Source: Symbiodinium kawagutii
Lineage: Eukaryota > Sar > Dinophyceae > Suessiales > Symbiodiniaceae
Direction of reading: 5' to 3'
Assembly (NCBI GenBank): GCA_009767595.1
Contig: VSDK01016660.1
Coordinates: forward strand, 23,292 to 87,291
DNA: 64,000 nt
This document shows, one piece after another, positions 36,000 to 45,714 of the stretch; the first letter of the stretch is position 1, and each line of letters starts with the position of its first letter. The position numbers and the translations under genes are program-made. The notes below the pieces were generated by a model. It was not told where the DNA came from. It made no database searches and saw nothing but the letters and a program-made list of their open reading frames with translations.

Positions 36000-36230
36000 A
36001 TCATTAGGCCTAGTAAATCCAACGACGTTGAAATGGTCTGGTTGGCCAACGCCTATGGACCCACCAACTCGGCCCAGGGTCCGCTCCGGTGTCGGTCTTC
36101 CCGATGGCTTCCTGGATTTCTGGCATGCGGCCGGGGCACCAGGGAGTCGAACGGCCGGGCTTGCAGGGGGAACCGGGCATCCTGGGCGCCAGACTCGTGA
36201 CTTAGGCGATAGGTTGGTATAGATTGCCAG
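36000..36230 (+). CDS. GC-rich coding-like block, frame uncertain
   Basis: At least two + frames and one - frame are open. Candidate readings are NDVEMVWLANAYGPTNSAQ and VGLPDGFLDFWHAAGAPGS. High GC makes several frames open, so this is only a pointer to a likely exon. Confidence 0.3.
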
Positions 36231-36488
36231 TGCGAACATGTGTGAAGTCATGAAGCAAGCCTAGGAACTCGAAGGAAGCATAAAAAGCATAATTAGGGTG
36301 AATTTTGCTGTCTGATGGATAGATTTTGCTTCAGAACTGTAGGGTACCGACGTGTATACCACACCACTGGCAGTGATGCGGGGGGTCCAATATTGCCTCA
36401 GGTACACGGTGAGAAACTTTCGGCCGAAGGGAAGGCGGCAGTTGTGGATCAGGGCGGTTCCTTCACTGTGTAATCTCGTATTGTGTTG

Positions 36489-36589
36489 GCTATGGGTCAA
36501 AATTAACCAACCAACTAGTGGAGGATTTACCAACAACAACAAGGGAAAACAATGGTTAATGATGGGGAACCCATGGAGGGTCATAGTAC
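36489..36589. mobile_element. A-family element (A6) with unusual right end
   Basis: The left end GCTATGGGTCAAAATTAACC is typical. The usual right end is replaced by ACCCATGGAGGGTCATAGT. TGTTG occurs on both sides (36484-36488 and 36590-36594), so it may still be a unit. The odd right end recurs at 40789-40809. Confidence 0.5.
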
Positions 36590-37177
36590 TGTTGGTTTCT
36601 GAGTAGTGTAACCCCCCCTAAAATAATGAAAATAGATGAAACCAACAGGTAGATACTAATCAGAAACCAACATTATCCAGTACATCCATTCAGACTTCGT
36701 GATTATTAGCAGTACTACGGTACTACACGCAGAAACCATTGATGTGTGGTGGAGGTTTGCAAATAACTTTGATCCCCTGCTTGCGATTTCTTGGAGGGCG
36801 AAAACATGGTCAAACAAAATGAAGACAGGCACCAAACATTACGGATCTGGGTCCAAACCACCCGAAAAACAGTGCAACCACGTTGATCCGCGGAGAGGGG
36901 GGGGGGCTGGACGGAACATATATTCACGAGCACTCTAGATCATGAGTCATCACTGAAAACATTTATAATCCTAGAGCATTGATAGATAAATCCCTACATG
37001 CTCTCAGCATATTATTTTTCCAAACATCAAACGTTCTGGGATGGTATTGTATGTTGATCCGTGTTATTTCTAGGATAGCATCATATGTGATCCATTGAAG
37101 CCAGAGCGTTTGTGAATAGATCATATGTACTGTACATGTCTGTGAATGTAATGGCCAGATGCAGTTGAGGATTTGAT

Positions 37178-37390
37178 ATGGTAAGTCCTGCATCTAGTGG
37201 CCAGAGGGGGAGGGGATTTGATGTGGTAAGTCCTGCATGTAATGGCCAGAGAGGGAGGGGGATTTGATATGGTAAGTCCTGCATGTAATTATGGCCAGAG
37301 GGGGTGGGGGATTTGATATGGTAAGTCCTGCATGTAATTATGGCCAGAGGGGGTGGGTGATTTGATATGATAAGTCCTGCATGTAATTGG
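37178..37390. repeat. minisatellite, unit about 43-48 bp
   Basis: Four to five copies of a unit built from 'tggccagagggggagggg', 'atttgatatggtaagtcctg' and 'catgtaat'. Three 'ggaagtctgaagtgat' copies follow at 37397-37480. Splice-like TGGTAAGT sits in every copy. Confidence 0.85.
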
Positions 37391-37684
37391 TGTTGCCTGG
37401 GAAGTCTGAAGTGATCGGCAAAAATGTAGGGGTCATGGGAAGTCTGAAGTGATCGGTAAAAGGAAGTCTGAAGTGATTGGTTGACCCACATTTGATGTAT
37501 ATTATATTCACAAATATCTATATCCATATTGAACATTTACACTAATATTTGCACATTTACATAGCTGATAGAGGTTTTTTACACAACAAAAAAACCAAAA
37601 AAACTGAGTGATCGAGTTATACTTCAGCTATGCACACATATCAAGCTATCCTCGTGCCAGGCACATGCCAGGCTCTTCTTTCAG

Positions 37685-37760
37685 TCGCCACTCTCCCAGA
37701 AAAACGAGCAGGGTGGAAGGGGCTGTGCAAGTTGTTTCAGGGCCTGCGATGTGCACGTGG
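37685..37760 (+). CDS. candidate internal exon
   Basis: The acceptor CTCTTCTTTCAG is strong and pyrimidine-rich. The frame reads VATLPEKRAGWKGLCKLFQ. The donor (CACGTG|GTTCAG) is weak. Confidence 0.4.
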
Positions 37761-38185
37761 TTCAGTGGTGATTATTGGTGATTATAATGGTTGCGAATAT
37801 AGTTTATGGTGGTTAGATTGGGTTTTAGTGGTCACTCATGATCACTACTATTGGCCGTTCCACAATCTGGAGGACTTGCTGAACTAGCTTTGTGGCAGTT
37901 TTGCAACCCAATGACATTGGTCAGCATTGACGGGAGAGTATTTCGAGTTGGGAGGATTTGTAAGTTTCATCAGCCTCTACAATAACAAACCGAAAGCATT
38001 GAACAAAGAGTTGTCCAAGAGCTCATACCTTGGTACACAGTTTCAATTTGAAGTTTTTTGAAATTATGAGCTATGCAATTATGAACTATGTTATTGGACT
38101 GCATGATCAACTTGACAAATTATGAGCCATATTAGTTTTATAACCATATTATGAGCTATATTATTGAACAGCTTCCAATCTTCAG

Positions 38186-38283
38186 AAACTCCATCTGCTG
38201 CTTACTGCCAGCCCAGGTGGGCCATCTACCATCGCAGGGTGTGCAAGTGGCTGCTGGGCGCGAGACGTCGCAGGGAGTGGTAG
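38186..38283 (+). CDS. candidate terminal exon, basic
   Basis: The acceptor is CCAATCTTCAG and the frame is open to TAG at 38281-38283. It reads AYCQPRWAIYHRRVCKWLL then GARRRREW. An A-family element begins 28 bp after the stop. Confidence 0.4.
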
Positions 38284-38310
38284 GAGTGTAGATCATGGTA
38301 GGTCCATATG

Positions 38311-38432
38311 GCGAGCTGAGTCAATATGAATCAACCAATTTCATGGGGGATGAGTTCACCAACAACCTATTGGGAAAACGTGCTAGTTAATGATAGGGGA
38401 ACCAGGTGTACGGGGTGAACTGACCCACTGCC
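38311..38432. mobile_element. A-family element (A7), ATATG duplication
   Basis: The ends are GCGAGCTGAGTCAATATG and GAACTGACCCACTGCC, diverged but inverted. ATATG is on both sides (38306-38310 and 38433-38437). Confidence 0.8.
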
Positions 38433-38481
38433 ATATGAACAAACCACCCAAATCTGACAGCGCATTCAAGGATGGATGATT

Positions 38482-38946
38482 TCATTGGATCCAGCCGCTA
38501 TGGATCCTTCGATTCATTGATGATGATTCACTTGGAGGACAAGTTATTCTACATCTCCAGCCGAACCTTACATCGACAAGGTACATTTGGACGAGTGTAA
38601 ATGGTGTGCCATCGAACTTGAGGCTGTCCTGCTGAGTTCCGGCACCTTCGACTTTCACGGCATGGCAAACAACACGTAGGTCATTTTCAGACCGGGGGGT
38701 GCAATTCCCGTATCGCTGAGAATATTGTGAAGCAACATTTCTTGCAACAACCCAAGCTGTTTCGGGTACCATCAACCCTTGGTAAAAGGTGAACAGTCGA
38801 AACAAGCGATTTCCACTGATGCTGCACCTGGGGTATCTCTGAATCGCAACGGATTTGCGCAGCTCCTCATGGCTCACCCAGTGCTGGGTCCCACCCAGGT
38901 TTGACACATATGTCGTGCCCTTCTTAGAGGCCCTGACTTCGTCCAT
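38482..38946 (-). CDS. coding block, unknown protein (154 codons)
   Basis: This is the longest clean host open frame in the first half, while the + strand here is full of stops. It reads TTYVSNLGGTQHWVSHEEL, then RLFRLFTFYQGLMVPETAW, and ends near FGWRC. A candidate acceptor AACACCCAG lies about 25 bp upstream of its Met, so it may be an exon. It faces the + strand block ending at 38283, giving a tail-to-tail arrangement. No family was recognised. Confidence 0.6.
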   Translation of the reverse strand: MDEVRASKKGTTYVSNLGGTQHWVSHEELRKSVAIQRYPRCSISGNRLFRLFTFYQGLMVPETAWVVARNVASQYSQRYGNCTPRSENDLRVVCHAVKVEGAGTQQDSLKFDGTPFTLVQMYLVDVRFGWRCRITCPPSESSSMNRRIHSGWIQ

Positions 38947-38964
38947 GGGAGGATCAACAGACCT

Positions 38965-39058
38965 GGGTGTTTTTTAGGGGCACCCCTGAAAATGGTGAGT
39001 TCATTCCTATACATGGTTAACGTTGGATGATTTTGGGGTACCCTTATGAGAAACCACC
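38965..39058. mobile_element. B-family element
   Basis: The ends are GGGTGTTTTTTAGGGGCACC and ACCCTTATGAGAAACCACC. No matching target duplication was seen (right flank ATTTG). It lies 19 bp upstream of the - strand coding block. Confidence 0.6.
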
Positions 39059-39352
39059 ATTTGTATCCATTTGTTCATAATTATGGACAAACACTCCGGT
39101 TCATGGACAAACAATCGTGACCAACCGTAATTGATCGGCATGCACTATGATGAATGACGGTTGCAAGCACGGTCCAATCTTGTTCTACAATCATTCGAGA
39201 TTATGACATGCTATTGAGAAATTTAGATGATAGTCGTGGTGGTGATGATGACGACAACGGTGATTATGATGATGCTGGTGGTGGTGGTTATGATGATTGT
39301 TTTTGTATGATCGCTACTTGATTTGTTTGTTGAGCCTTGAGCCGATTCGCAG

Positions 39353-39473
39353 GTTTGGCGCCAACGCGGGATCAGGCGAGGCGGTCATGGTTTTTCTCAT
39401 CATGCTTGGCGCCGCTGCTGAAGCCCAACCAAGCGCTGTAATAACTGGGGGATCTGAACAACACATGCAGTAA
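39353..39473 (+). CDS. candidate terminal exon, strand ambiguous
   Basis: The + strand reading follows CCGATTCGCAG and runs FGANAGSGEAVMVFLIMLG then AAAEAQPSAVITGG to TAA. The - strand also has an acceptor (TTGTTCAG) and an open frame to TAG at 39314. Either may be real. Confidence 0.35.
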
Positions 39474-40057
39474 CAAGATGAAAGCGTCAGAATTGAATTG
39501 GGATTAGTGTTGATCAATACTGCCGTTGGTTATTGGAAATATTGGGATTGCACTCGCAATTATTGGGATATAGCTAGCAACAATCACATAATCAACAATA
39601 GATAACTGCAATGACTATCAACATTCCACATCAAGGTTAGGATATGAAAGATCGGTGCGGAGTCTATCGTCAGAATTCAACCAGATCCATCGAATTTCTT
39701 GGCAGAATAGAGGTTTCTGCTTCTTTTGGGCCGAACTCATATTTTTTTCCTGGGGTCATTGGCACTGTCTCAGCAAGTGTTTTTTCCCTCAGGGTACCTA
39801 TTCATGGTTTTCGACCAAGATTCCCCGCCATGCATGACCCATTGACATATTGATTTGATTCTTCGACTCGTATATCAGTGTTGTTTCTTGCTGATTGGCA
39901 TGTGATTTGCGCAATGAAAGGCAACTTTCTGCCTTAGATCAATCCTCTTTACTGGTTGGTGGCTTTAAACATGTGTTATTTTCTCCCGCGATTATTGACA
40001 AATGGTTGGTTGACTCATATTTTTCATAGGGTTGAAACCAACCAGTTTAGCTTCCAG

Positions 40058-40171
40058 AAAGGTCCTCAGAGAACCGTTGCAACCAACGACATCCAGCGAC
40101 ATGTTGGAGGGGTCCGCATCTTTGGGATGCCGAGCTTTTGGGCTCCTGGAGACTTGGGAAAATCTCTCCAG
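40058..40171 (+). CDS. candidate exon of the 40-44.7 kb gene
   Basis: The acceptor is TTAGCTTCCAG and the donor is CTCCAG|GTGGTG, phase 0 at both ends. The frame reads KGPQRTVATNDIQRHVGGV then RIFGMPSFWAPGDLGKSLQ. The frame stays open to 40315, so the exon may be longer. It is strongly protein-like; the family is unknown. Confidence 0.5.
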
Positions 40172-40413
40172 GTGGTGTTTGTTCTCGAAAATGGGGCGCC
40201 ATTTTGTTGCGTTCTCCCAATGGATTTCATGCATCTCGGATTCTTATTAGATCTTATCATGTTCCTTTTTTTCTTCTCTTGGTTTGCTTGGTATTGTACT
40301 TGTTCGTTTCTTTAGTCTGTTTGGATTGGCAATGATTTGTTTTACTTTTGCGGCACAGCGGTCTTTACCGAGGATTGTCAGGGCTTTGTTTGAAACGCTG
40401 ATGCTTCGATGTG

Positions 40414-40660
40414 GCAGTGGGTCAGTTCACCCTTTAGTCCCCCTGGTTCCCCTATCATTAACCATGGTTTTCCCTATGATTGTCGGTGATCATCCCCCAT
40501 GAACGTTGATTGATTAATATTGACCCATAGCCATATATCGCTGGATATAGCTGGTATATCCCCTGTGATTGTTGGTTCTTATCTCCTATCCATCAACCAT
40601 TAACCACTGGTTGGTTGGTTAATATCAACCATTGGTTACTTAAGAGCTTGACCCATGGCC
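40414..40660. mobile_element. A-family long composite (A8)
   Basis: The outer ends are GCAGTGGGTCAGTTCACCC and GAGCTTGACCCATGGCC, flanked by ATGTG and ATGTT. An inner boundary at about 40532 (TTGACCCATAGCC) closes a normal-size A unit. The remaining half matches, in reverse complement, the left half of 43875-44081. Confidence 0.75.
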
Positions 40661-40684
40661 ATGTTTCAAGGCTTGCGCTTGTAG

Positions 40685-40808
40685 GACACGGGGGATCATC
40701 GAGGAGGCCTTTTCAGAGTCCTTCCTTCGCGTGCGGACCTCGAGCGCTGCGGAGGCCGTGTCGCAACCCATAGGCGTCGAAACGTGTGGCAACCCATGGA
40801 GGGTCATA
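40685..40808 (+). CDS. candidate exon of the 40-44.7 kb gene
   Basis: The acceptor is GCGCTTGTAG and the donor ATA|GTATGT is strong. The frame reads RGIIEEAFSESFLRVRTSS then AAEAVSQPIGVETCGNP, phase 0 at the end, which agrees with the next block. It starts 25 bp after the A8 element. Confidence 0.55.
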
Positions 40809-40974
40809 GTATGTCATAGTAATGAGATCTACTGAATCACTTTGAATCAATATCAATCACAAGGTTGGAATAATCGGAAATCCAGTTCCCTGTGTGTTGC
40901 TAATCAAGTGGGAAATAGTACATCTAAAAACATCACCCCCAAAACTTTGTACATTTGCAAGGCATGAATCGCAG

Positions 40975-41108
40975 GTTTTGCAAGAGCCAGATGAAAAACT
41001 GCCCCCAGGATTTTCCCCGAAAAGAGACGGGTCTCGGACAGAGGTTCCTGCTGCATCTGCTGCCAAACCTGCTGCCAACCATGCAGATCGAGTCCGATCG
41101 CTGCCCAG
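40975..41108 (+). CDS. candidate exon of the 40-44.7 kb gene
   Basis: The acceptor is GAATCGCAG and the donor is CCCAG|GTGGGT. The frame reads VLQEPDEKLPPGFSPKRDG then TEVPAASAAKPAANHADRV, entering at phase 0 in agreement with 40808. It is a Pro/Ala-rich, probably flexible segment. Confidence 0.55.
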
Positions 41109-41141
41109 GTGGGTGGTTCGGTCTACGAGGATCTCTGTCAG

Positions 41142-41342
41142 CAACTTCGCGAGGTGCCGGGCCACGTGTGCCCAGCAGCCTGGCGACGTTTTCTTTTTTC
41201 GGCCATGGCTTCCGTGGCCTCGCTGAAAAATGTTCTCATTGGCAAGTTTGCAACTGCTTGAGGTCTATGCATCAATTTGGGGCCCTGACAAAGGAAATAC
41301 TTTGGTTTCGAAATGTTTCGAATTTCCCTCAGGAAAGCTTAG
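41142..41342 (+). CDS. coding-like block, exon limits uncertain
   Basis: Two readings are good: QLREVPGHVCPAAWRRFLF after CTGTCAG, ending in TGA at 41259-41261, and, in another frame, VYASIWGPDKGNTLVSKCF to the donor CTTAG|GTAAGG at 41343. Only one can be right over the overlap. The second has the better donor. Confidence 0.4.
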
Positions 41343-41381
41343 GTAAGGATGCTATGCTGCTGTGACCCGTGTTGACCTTAG

Positions 41382-41584
41382 GAGGATGTCAAAGTGCCTC
41401 ACAAGGATCATGCAGTGGAGTCACTTGGCGGAGGCGGTTCTGAGGCAGTTCTGTATGTATTCTTTGCATGCAAATTTGATCACAGAGCAAGAACTGCAAA
41501 CAACTACTCTGGGTCAGGGTGCGGCAAGCACGGCTCAAGCTTCACTGTTTCAACATGGTGGTTAGGAGGTGTCGTGCCTGAAAG
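41382..41584 (+). CDS. candidate exon of the 40-44.7 kb gene
   Basis: The acceptor is GACCTTAG and the donor is GAAAG|GTGAAC. The best frame reads EDVKVPHKDHAVESLGGGG, then AVLYVFFACKFDHRARTAN and NNYSGSGCGKHGSSFTVST. A second frame is also open for 67 codons and fits the phase of the preceding donor better, so the frame is not settled. The Cys/Gly/Ser content suggests a secreted or surface-type fold, but that is a guess. Confidence 0.5.
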
Positions 41585-42349
41585 GTGAACCCGCAAGGTA
41601 AACCATTTTGTGAACCATCCAATCTCCTGGTGGTCAATACCTGGAGGCTTGACCCACAGTCAATGGTTGCATGACTTGGACAGATATGGCATCCCTGAAA
41701 TTGGAGGGGGCGAGAGCACTTCCAAAATCTGCAAGTTCACCGGATTTTGCCGGATCTCAAGGAATACTGGGGCCTGCAAAAAATGCTTGCAATTCACAAT
41801 TTTCCATGATCCCATTTGGGGCTTTGGGGCTTGGTTGGGAGTGACGTACCTCGTCTGTTCAAAAACGCCCCCCAGAGCTCGCTCAGCAACCTGGGTATGC
41901 TTCAAGCTGTGAGCAATGAGCAGGTGCCAGTCCATCAACTGATGTAGTTATTGATGATGATGGTCACTGTCAATAATTTTCTCAAAAACATGGTCGTGAA
42001 TGACAATGGTTCATGATTGTTGTTAACGTTGATGATGATTAAGATTAATATTCTTAGCAAACTACTCTTGTCATTCTCAATAATATCGCAATTATCATTG
42101 ATGTTAATCGTTTTCCGTTTCAGTACCATCAAGAACGAGCTCTAGCCAACAAGAATTGACCAGAAACAACTGCCGTACATAACCAAACAAGGATCGGACC
42201 TCGATACTCGAACAGTATTGAACATAGGGGCCAGCTATGGCCAGCTTATAAAGTGCATGAGCAGATCTATTTTGGTCTATCTTGGACTGACGTGTTCCCA
42301 TTGTGCCAGGCGTTTTCCATGACATGGGACACCTTTACTGTAGCAGTAG

Positions 42350-42451
42350 GAAGAGCTGTGGCATGACCCAAGGCCGATGGTCGCGGAGCCTTGGGAGAAT
42401 CCATGCGTGGAGCGATTGCTGGCAGCGCGCTCAGCTGATATGCATCCGCCA
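42350..42451 (+). CDS. candidate exon of the 40-44.7 kb gene, 34 codons
   Basis: It lies between GTAGCAGTAG and CCGCCA|GTAGCT, phase 0 at both ends. The frame reads EELWHDPRPMVAEPWENPC then VERLLAARSADMHPP. The protein character is clear; the family is unknown. Confidence 0.5.
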
Positions 42452-42779
42452 GTAGCTGATGGGTGGATGATTGAGTCAGCTCATGTTAGATCCAACCAGC
42501 TGCTGATGGGCTTATGTTAATGAGAGTAATTGCCATCTTTTTCTTAGGGCCAAGAGGTTTGCCAAGGATAAATCTGGAGAACTCGACAAAATGAAAATGG
42601 ATGGATAGTGGTTCACAAGAATGGCCAGATCGCTCAACGTTCCCACTGGCCCATTCACCAAGCCACGTTTTTGCTTAGACTCATCCTGTGTTGAAGTAAC
42701 ATGTGATGCATATGGATGCCTAAAACAGATTGGTTGTCCATGCATGGTCAAGGTCCTGAAATGGTCAGACTTCTGGGAA

Positions 42780-42975
42780 ACATGTTGATTAACTATTAGT
42801 TTACCAGCAGTTAACCATGAACTAAGCATTTATCATTAAGTCACCATCAGTTAACCATCAACTAATCATTCATTCACCATCCATTAACCAAAAACCAACT
42901 ACTCACTGAGCAAGGATGGTTGATTAATACCAGGAAACCAAACAAAAACTAAACATAAATCAACCATAAAATGCC
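42780..42975. repeat. degenerate AACCATCAACTAATCATT repeats
   Basis: Words like 'ttaaccatcaactaatcatt' and 'attcaccatccattaacca' repeat irregularly. No coding sense was seen. Confidence 0.5.
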
Positions 42976-43017
42976 ATCTAACAACCCATTTCTAGCATAT
43001 TCACACCTGGCTTGCAG

Positions 43018-43167
43018 GCCATTCAGCGCAAAGAGACGACCTTCCTCGCAGGCACCAGGGGGACCCACCTGACTGGGGCTCTCTATGGCTTGGAAGCAGT
43101 GGTTGAACCCGCATCCAAACAGCAGTGCTTCTCATGTTCCGATTCCCCTACAAACCATGGGAAGTAA
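43018..43167 (+). CDS. candidate exon of the 40-44.7 kb gene
   Basis: The acceptor is CCTGGCTTGCAG. The frame reads AIQRKETTFLAGTRGTHLT then GALYGLEAVVEPASKQQCF and closes at TAA 43165-43167. A donor TCAT|GTTCCG lies inside, so the last part may be intron. Short 'accatgggaagtaa' duplications follow. Confidence 0.45.
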   Translation, partial: AIQRKETTFLAGTRGTHLTGALYGLEAVVEPASKQQCFSCSDSPTNHGK

Positions 43168-43322
43168 CCATAGTAAGTAACCTAACTAATAACCATAGGA
43201 AGTCCCATAGAAAGTTCTCATAAACCATGGGAAGTAAGCATAGTAAGTAACCCACTAATCCAATCAGGTGTCGTTGGATGTCATAGGATAACACTTGAGC
43301 AGTGGTTGAAACCTCCCTTCAG

Positions 43323-43447
43323 AACCGCTGGGGGGGAGCGGGAAGACCTGCCCAGGCGAGGATCAGGTCCGGGGCAAATGGTGGATTCGGGCAGCTCTTG
43401 TGCAGTTGAAAAACATGGAGAGTCACAGAAGACGGAAGCAACATGAA
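43323..43447 (+). CDS. candidate exon of the 40-44.7 kb gene
   Basis: The acceptor is ACCTCCCTTCAG and the donor is CATGAA|GTAACC. The frame reads EPLGGSGKTCPGEDQVRGK then WWIRAALVQLKNMESHRRR. GGSGKT resembles part of a P-loop, but the upstream spacing of a Walker A motif is not met, so no ATPase is claimed. Confidence 0.5.
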
Positions 43448-43874
43448 GTAACCTTAACCAACATTCACATCGTGTCAGGATCTCAACATTCGCATGTCAT
43501 TCATTTTTTTCCAGGAGGAAACGTCTGAATTCTGAATGAACTGTTCAGCATGTTTTGTGGCGCTGTAAATAAGTCGTTAAAGAGGTCGTTCACTTTCACT
43601 CGATGTACCGTTATGTATGATGTAAATTCCAATTCTTCAAATTGATTCGAAACAGTGGCACTTTACATGGCACGACGCGAGATCGGTCACGCTTCTAAGC
43701 CAGTAGAAACCGGGGCAGCCAAGTCGCGCGGGTCGCGCTGAGTCGCCATGGAGCCAGGACCGCTCCATGCTGCCTGCCATCCTGGTCAGCTGTTTGCCCT
43801 TGCGGCTGGGGGGGGGGCGCTTAAGCGCCAGCCACAGGTGCAAGGCTTGAGCCTGAAACAGGACTAACCATTTG

Positions 43875-44081
43875 GCGAGTTGGATCAATATGAACCAACC
43901 AACCAGTGGTTAATGGTTGATGGATAGGAGATAACAACCAAGAATAACAGGGGATATACCAGCTATATCCAGCTATATATGGCTATGGGTCAAGCAGTTA
44001 ACCATCAGTATTAAGCAACAATGATAGGGAAAACAATGGTTAATGATGGGAACCAGGGGTACAGGATTTTGACCCACAGCC
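43875..44081. mobile_element. A-family long composite, ATTTG duplication
   Basis: The outer ends are GCGAGTTGGATCAATATG and GATTTTGACCCACAGCC. ATTTG is on both sides (43870-43874 and 44082-44086). A second start (GGCTATGGGTCAAGC) lies inside at about 43979. The order of parts is the reverse complement of 40414-40660. Confidence 0.8.
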
Positions 44082-44284
44082 ATTTGGCCATAAAAGTTGC
44101 CAAATGGATATGCCAATAGTTGTGCGAATGGTTAGATGACATGGCCATCGCAGATCTGCCATGCCAGGAGCCTCAAGCTGCAGTTCTTTGCGTTTGGGAG
44201 CTCAGAGTTTGGGGGTTCGCCATCCAAGGGGCAACAGTGGGGCTGAAGGCCATGGCATGGTGAATGCTCAGCATCCCTCGGCAG

Positions 44285-44376
44285 GGGAGATCCACCGGGA
44301 CTGGGCGGCTTGTTTCATTATGTCTGGAAGGGATGAGTTGCCACTCGATTTGAAGTTAAAAGATGTCCTGAAGCAT
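44285..44376 (+). CDS. candidate exon of the 40-44.7 kb gene
   Basis: The acceptor is CATCCCTCGGCAG and the donor is AAGCAT|GTCAAT. The frame reads EIHRDWAACFIMSGRDELP then LDLKLKDVLKH. A further coding-like piece (EPQAAVLCVWELRVWGFAI) precedes it at about 44169-44262. Confidence 0.45.
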
Positions 44377-44555
44377 GTCAATGTTGTACATGGGTTAATT
44401 AGTTAATTGCACGTGATTTGTCATGTGTTAAAAGCCAGTTCTGATCCATTTTTGTTGTTGAAGATTGTCGCCATGAGACTAGTTGAAAGGGTGTGATGGA
44501 TGGTCTTCGAATTTCTTAGTTGGTTTGTTTCGATCCCGGATGCACCAACTTGCAG

Positions 44556-44679
44556 CAAGATCCACCAGCATAGTGTTGGACTCAAGCTTGATTTATCATG
44601 CAGAGCAGTTGGGGCCGGTTCGTTGGCTGCGACTTTTCCATCTAAGCTGGAGCCGAATATATACTGCCACCTGCAGTAA
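44556..44679 (+). CDS. candidate last exon of the 40-44.7 kb gene
   Basis: The acceptor CCAACTTGCAG is strong and the frame is open for 40 codons to TAA at 44677-44679. It reads KIHQHSVGLKLDLSCRAVG then AGSLAATFPSKLEPNIYCH. An overlapping frame is also open. Confidence 0.45.
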
Positions 44680-45519
44680 GGAAACTGATAGATGGAAGGA
44701 TGGGTGAACATCATCAACCTTCATTGACCCGGTATCCTCTATGAGACAGTCATGTCAATCGATCAACATCCCTGACAATATCCATGATCAGACCCTCAGA
44801 TTGTCAAGTAGCCAATGATATCCATCACCGGTAGCACGGTCCTTCACTTCACCTTTGATTCTGCTGTCATCAAAATCGTCATGACCATCATCGTTATCAT
44901 CATCGGCAGCCCTGAGAGGGGCTTGCGTCCATTGTGCCATTTAATGGGAGATTCACATTAATAAGCCACCATACTTGAGGGCAACTCGCAAACCGTTTAT
45001 GCTTAAACTGATGGTCGTTGACTGACACGGATCTATCATTACTGCTTCACCCCTTTTGCATGGCCGCAATGACTTCGAACGCAGTGGCTTGTAGCTTGAT
45101 GGAAACCCTAGTGGCAAGTAGCATCAAACAGCAATGAATATCACAAGAACGCTATAGGTTTCTCTCATTTCACCACTTTGAATTGTGCAAACTCCAATGA
45201 AAGCTTCAGTCATTCCAGTGGAGGAGTGTTTTCGCCCATAGATTTAGCAGGGGATACCATAGAGAATGGCTGGTAACCAGTAACGATCACTCCAAACACA
45301 ATCGGAACTTCATCAACTCTTCCTCACAGCAGCTTCACTGTCACTTGTGACAGAGTGCTGTGTGTGACTCTGTGGGAGGGCTCCCTTTGTCGGATTTGTC
45401 GGCCATTTTCCGTCCATGGGGTCTGCAGCCAGTGCCAAAGATGATGTGGAGCCTTGGCGGGTTTTCAAGGGACTGGTGGAAGAGTTTCTTCAACCAAGTT
45501 TTTGCAGTCTCTTGACATG
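44680..45519. other. spacer between convergent genes
   Basis: No exon with paired signals was found. The region separates the + strand locus ending at 44679 from the - strand block ending at 45715. Confidence 0.35.
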
Positions 45520-45635
45520 GCTATGGGTCAAGCAGTTAACCAACCAACGTTCATGGTGGATTTCCACCAACAATCATAGGGAAAACAATGGCTAATAGTA
45601 GGGGAACCAGGGGGACCGGGTTTTGACCCACTGCC
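45520..45635. mobile_element. A-family element (A9), ACATG duplication
   Basis: The ends are GCTATGGGTCAAGCAG and GTTTTGACCCACTGCC. ACATG is on both sides (45515-45519 and 45636-45640). Confidence 0.85.
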
Positions 45636-45714
45636 ACATGTGACACAACAAGCACAAACCTAAAGATGGTCCGCCAGGAATCGTCAGGATATTTTCTATC
45701 CCTAAAAGCCACGG

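Noticed and set aside
41109-41141. 33-nt intron between exon candidates
   Set aside because: Phases do not agree with the favoured frame downstream, and the length is too small.
43323-43360. P-loop ATPase motif (GGSGKT)
   Set aside because: The Gly at the start of a Walker A motif is not in the right place and no Walker B was seen; the block is a short exon candidate only.
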